Shown here piece by piece: positions 5,682 to 8,345 of a DNA stretch of 8,345 bases (positions within the stretch are counted from its first letter, which is position 1; each line of letters begins with the position of its first letter). The stretch spans positions 1 to 8,345 of the forward strand of contig JAPKDN010000113.1 in the NCBI GenBank assembly GCA_028822575.1, read 5' to 3'. The position numbers and the translations under genes were made by a program. The DNA is from Alphaproteobacteria bacterium (lineage in GTDB: Bacteria; Pseudomonadota; Alphaproteobacteria; Thalassobaculales; Thalassobaculaceae). Below the pieces are notes generated by a model. The model made no database searches, was not told where the DNA came from, and saw nothing but the letters and a program-made list of their open reading frames with translations.

Positions 5682-7771
5682 GACGCATCCCCCTTCGCGT
5701 TGGTCAGCAGAATAAAGCCGCGATCATCCATCTGCGCAGCCCAATCCGGCGGCACGACGATGGTTGAATCCAGGGACTCGATGATCACCGGCCCAGCGAG
5801 ATTGTCGCCCGGCGCCATGCGATCACGCTCATGCACCGCAGTCTCAACCCGTCCGGCGCCTTGGAACCAGACCGGGCGCCGCGCCTTCTCGCTACCGCCG
5901 CCCACCGAGGCCGAGATCTTTTGGGCTAGGGTCAGTCCTGGAAGTTTGGCTGCCGCCGACAATCTGAGGGTGACGATCTGCACCCGTTCCAACCGGTTGG
6001 CATGGCCATAGGTAAGTTCATGCTTATCATGATAGCCGTCGGCGAAGGCCGAAAGCATGGCGGTGTCGATAATGCCCGGCGCCGCGACGTTAAGTTCATA
6101 GGCTTGGCGGATATAGCGCAGATCCGCCGTGCGTTCCAAAACCCACTCACTTTCATCAATGCCAGTGCGGACGAGCATGCGACGGGCCTCGACCTCGAGA
6201 TCGCAATACGCAGCCTCCAACGCCGCCGGGTCGGCGTCATCGAGTATCGCGAAGAAGGTCCGGCCATAGTCACGCCGGATATCGGAGCCAACCAAACCCA
6301 GGGCCGAGAAGGCCCCGGGGATAGGCGGCACCACGACCTCGGAGATTTCAAGCTCCTCCGCCAGAGCAACCGCGTGCAGGGGGCCAGCGCCGCCGAAACA
6401 GATCAGCGAAAACTCGCGTGCGTCATGGCCCCGCTCCACCGAAACGATCCGCAATGCCTCAGCCATGGCGTTATTAACAACCTGGATAACCGAGGCAGCG
6501 GCCTGCTCCACAGTAAGGCCAAGCGGATCGGCGACCTTCTCCTTCATCGCCGCCTCGGCGCGGGCATAGTCTATGGGAAGGTCTCCACCCAGCAAGGATG
6601 TCGCGTCGAGCCGCCCAAGAATAAGATTGGCGTCGGTCACCGTTGGCTCGGTCCCGCCCTGGCCATAGCAGACCGGTCCCGGCGTGGCGCCGGCGCTGCG
6701 CGGCCCGACCCTGAGGGAGCCCGCCGGATCGACCCAGGCAATGCTGCCACCACCGGCGCTAACCTCGGCGAGATCGATCACCGGCACCCGGATCGGATGA
6801 CCGGTGCCGTGCAGCCAACGACTGGCACTGCCATCGCCGCCGACCTCGTATTCCGGCGTGGTCTCGATCTGACCGTCCCTGATCAGGCTGGCCTTGGCGG
6901 TGGTACCGCCCATGTCGAAGGAGAGCAGGTTTGGCCGGCCAGTCTGTTTGCCCGCCAATGCCGCCGCGATCACGCCCGCCGCTGGGCCTGATTCTGCCAC
7001 CATCGCCGGCATGCGCAGGCTCTCCTCGATCTCGAAGATCCCTCCGCCAGAGCCCATAACATAAGGCGCAGGCAACCCCATACCCTGAACCGCATCCTTC
7101 AGGCGAGCGAGATAGGAATCGAGAATCGGCCCAACATAGGCACAAATCGCCGTGGTGCTGGTCCGCTCAAACTCCCGAATTTCCGGCAACACCTCGCAGG
7201 ATAAAAACACCGGGATATCCGGCAGTGCCGCCCGGAGTCGCTGTCCCAAAACCTTTTCGTGAGCGTCATTCTGGAACGAGAACAGCAGCGAAACCGCGAC
7301 CGCCTCAACCTCGGCGGCTTTCAAATCCGCGATCAGACCATCGATCTCATCCTCGGCAAGCGGGATGACGACCGAGCCATCGGCGCCAATACGCTCGGTC
7401 ACTTCCATACGATTGCGCCGAGCCACCAGAACCGAGGGCGGGTCCTGGAACAGATCGTAAAGGTCGGCGCGGGCCGAGCGGCGCAATTCGAGGATGTCGC
7501 GGAAGCCGCGGGTGGCGACAAGCCCGACCCGGGCACCGTTCTGTTGAAGAATGGCATTGGTCACGACCGTGGTCGCATGCGCTAACAAGGACACCGCGTC
7601 AGGCTTGATGCCATAGCGTCCGATCGCCTGCTCCAATGCCTCGATCACGCCGCGCCCAAAATCTTTCGGCGTTGAGGAGACCTTGGTCACCCCGATAGAG
7701 CCATCGGCCTCGTCCACCACCGCGACGTCGGTGAAAGTGCCACCAATATCCACGCCAATACGCCAGGTCAT
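5678..7771 (-). CDS. hyuA: HyuA-type ATP-binding subunit (hydantoinase A / oxoprolinase / acetone carboxylase superfamily)
   Basis: The 697-residue product has the actin-like ATPase fold signatures of HyuA. These are VDIGGTFTDVAVVD at the N-terminus (7-20), HATTVVTNAILQ (65-76), REFERTSTTAICAYVGP (199-215), ESGPAAG (260-266), the second phosphate loop FDMGGTTAK (285-293), EVSAGGGSIA (336-345), GPRSAGATPGPVCYG (356-370) and CFGGAGPLHA (458-467). It should bind and hydrolyse ATP to activate a cyclic amide or ketone substrate together with HyuB. Length and separate B subunit resemble bacterial hydantoin and acetophenone systems rather than the fused 5-oxoprolinase. AGGAG six bases before the ATG at 7771 supports the start. 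It follows the CMD-family gene by 64 bp and overlaps hyuB by 4 bp, so the three genes are probably co-transcribed. Substrate unknown. Confidence 0.94.
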   Translation of the reverse strand: MTWRIGVDIGGTFTDVAVVDEADGSIGVTKVSSTPKDFGRGVIEALEQAIGRYGIKPDAVSLLAHATTVVTNAILQQNGARVGLVATRGFRDILELRRSARADLYDLFQDPPSVLVARRNRMEVTERIGADGSVVIPLAEDEIDGLIADLKAAEVEAVAVSLLFSFQNDAHEKVLGQRLRAALPDIPVFLSCEVLPEIREFERTSTTAICAYVGPILDSYLARLKDAVQGMGLPAPYVMGSGGGIFEIEESLRMPAMVAESGPAAGVIAAALAGKQTGRPNLLSFDMGGTTAKASLIRDGQIETTPEYEVGGDGSASRWLHGTGHPIRVPVIDLAEVSAGGGSIAWVDPAGSLRVGPRSAGATPGPVCYGQGGTEPTVTDANLILGRLDATSLLGGDLPIDYARAEAAMKEKVADPLGLTVEQAAASVIQVVNNAMAEALRIVSVERGHDAREFSLICFGGAGPLHAVALAEELEISEVVVPPIPGAFSALGLVGSDIRRDYGRTFFAILDDADPAALEAAYCDLEVEARRMLVRTGIDESEWVLERTADLRYIRQAYELNVAAPGIIDTAMLSAFADGYHDKHELTYGHANRLERVQIVTLRLSAAAKLPGLTLAQKISASVGGGSEKARRPVWFQGAGRVETAVHERDRMAPGDNLAGPVIIESLDSTIVVPPDWAAQMDDRGFILLTNAKGDAS

Positions 7772-7803
7772 GCAGCTCTCCTAAAACAATCATTGTCGCC
7801 ACG

Positions 7804-7820
7804 ACGGGCTCGATACCCGT
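7804..7820. other. Small inverted repeat between the CMD-family gene and hyuA
   Basis: ACGGG-CTCGATA-CCCGT forms a 5-bp stem with a 7-nt loop in the 64-bp gap of the operon. No U tract follows on the minus strand, so it is not a clear terminator. It could be an RNA processing or stability element, or chance. Confidence 0.25.
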
Positions 7821-7835
7821 TGGTCGAGAAGTCCG

Positions 7836-8231
7836 CTACTTGTCTTCTTCCATCGGTAGCAGGCCTTTTTCGGTCAGCACCCGCTCCGCGACATTGAAGG
7901 CGTCGAGGGTCGCCGGAATACCGCAATAGGGTACCGTGTGCATCAGCGTCTCGCGAATCTCCTCGACCGTACAGCCGTTGTTGATCGCGCTTTGCAGATG
8001 CAGTCCCAATTCATGCGGTCGGTTCAATGCCGTAAGCATCGCCATGCACAGCATGCTGCGAAACTTGGGCTCAATATGATCGCGGCTCCAAACCATCCCG
8101 AAGGCGGCGGTCTCGGAGAACTCGCGCAACGGCGCGTTAAAGGCATTGGTGCTCTCGTCGCGGCGTTTCAGGTAGTCGTCGCCAAGTGTCTTGGCCAAAA
8201 GCTTACGTCCGGTTTCTCTCGCCGATGACAT
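7836..8231 (-). CDS. Carboxymuconolactone decarboxylase (CMD) family protein
   Basis: The 131-residue product fits the single-domain CMD family, small all-helical proteins that form hexamers. The family pattern is clear in NRPHELGLHLQSAINNG and TVEEIRETLMHTVPYCGIPA (second half), including the Glu/His pair of ELGLHL and the Tyr-Cys-Gly-x-Pro turn. The CxxC of the peroxidase-type (AhpD) branch is absent, so a lyase, isomerase or hydrolase role on a small acid is more likely than peroxide reduction. Whether it truly decarboxylates carboxymuconolactone is doubtful: no protocatechuate genes lie nearby. I chose the ATG at 8231 because GGAG lies seven bases upstream. A GTG at 8276 would add 15 residues (MVNTIYPRISIWRSI) that look like leader rather than protein. 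First gene of the CMD-hyuA-hyuB operon. Confidence 0.88.
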   Translation of the reverse strand: MSSARETGRKLLAKTLGDDYLKRRDESTNAFNAPLREFSETAAFGMVWSRDHIEPKFRSMLCMAMLTALNRPHELGLHLQSAINNGCTVEEIRETLMHTVPYCGIPATLDAFNVAERVLTEKGLLPMEEDK

Positions 8232-8321
8232 GATGGATCTCCAAATCGAGATTCGTGGATATATAGTGTTCACCACATCCTGGACCGGTGCCGTCGCTGG
8301 GTCGACAGGGTGGAGGCGACG
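8232..8321. promoter_or_regulatory. Probable divergent promoter region
   Basis: The gap between the operon start (minus) and a possible plus-strand gene start at 8322. On the minus strand a TATATAT (8259-8265) lies about 30 bp before the ATG and could serve as a -10 element; no good -35 is visible. In the minus-strand transcript AUCUC (8247-8251) can pair with GAGAU (8236-8240), a 5-bp stem that includes the Shine-Dalgarno sequence of the CMD-family gene. Confidence 0.35.
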
Positions 8322-8345
8322 ATGCCGCGATATCAGATGTCTGAA
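8322..8345 (+). CDS. Possible 5' end of a divergent gene cut by the window edge
   Basis: GGAGG (8312-8316) is followed after five bases by ATG, and the eight codons to the edge read MPRYQMSE with no stop. The ribosome binding site is among the best in the window and the position is right for a divergently transcribed regulator or enzyme. Eight residues do not allow a family call, so this may be chance. Confidence 0.35.

Noticed and set aside
6002..6991. 329-codon open frame on the plus strand
   Set aside because: Antisense to hyuA, without motifs; a mirror frame.
8232..8276. GTG start at 8276 for the CMD-family protein
   Set aside because: The extra 15 residues do not look like the family's N-terminus, and the ATG at 8231 has a well-spaced GGAG.
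1..8345. CRISPR array, tRNA, toxin-antitoxin or phage defence genes
   Set aside because: No regularly spaced repeats, no cloverleaf sequence noticed, and all long coding regions are explained by metabolic families or a transposase remnant.

Overview
The window looks like GC-rich chromosomal DNA of an alphaproteobacterium, probably of the Rhodospirillales type. This is inferred from protein families and codon use; no rRNA, tRNA or marker gene is present to prove it. It holds four complete protein genes, one gene cut by the left edge, one decayed transposase, and possibly the first codons of a gene leaving on the right.

Left part (1-1634, minus strand): most of a GltD-like FAD/NAD(P) oxidoreductase with iron-sulfur cysteines at both ends. 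Its last ~50 residues lie outside the window. Proteins of this type usually serve 2-oxoacid:ferredoxin oxidoreductases rather than glutamate synthase. Upstream, 1635-2736 is about 1.1 kb without an intact gene. It is more AT-rich than its surroundings, carries a perfect 18-bp palindrome centred on GTATAC and other inverted repeats, and contains the C-terminal third of an IS630-family transposase (2262-2597).

Centre (2737-3912, plus strand): a complete CaiB/BaiF (class III) CoA-transferase with its own ribosome binding site. It converges on the next operon, and the 62-bp gap holds a 12-bp stem closed by a GAAA tetraloop, a likely bidirectional terminator that also resembles a dispersed palindromic repeat.

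Right part (8231 down to 3975, minus strand): a compact three-gene operon coding for a carboxymuconolactone-decarboxylase-family protein, a HyuA-type subunit and a HyuB-type subunit. The two hyu genes overlap by ATGA. HyuA/HyuB pairs form ATP-dependent enzymes that open cyclic amides (hydantoins, 5-oxoproline, lactams) or carboxylate ketones. Together with the CoA-transferase this suggests a catabolic locus for a small organic acid or lactam, but the substrate cannot be read from the sequence. At the right edge a well-spaced GGAGG and ATG suggest a divergent gene.

I see no CRISPR array, phage module, defence system, toxin-antitoxin pair or structured RNA gene. The points most worth following are the orphan palindrome, the tetraloop hairpin and the unusual pairing of a CMD-family protein with HyuAB.
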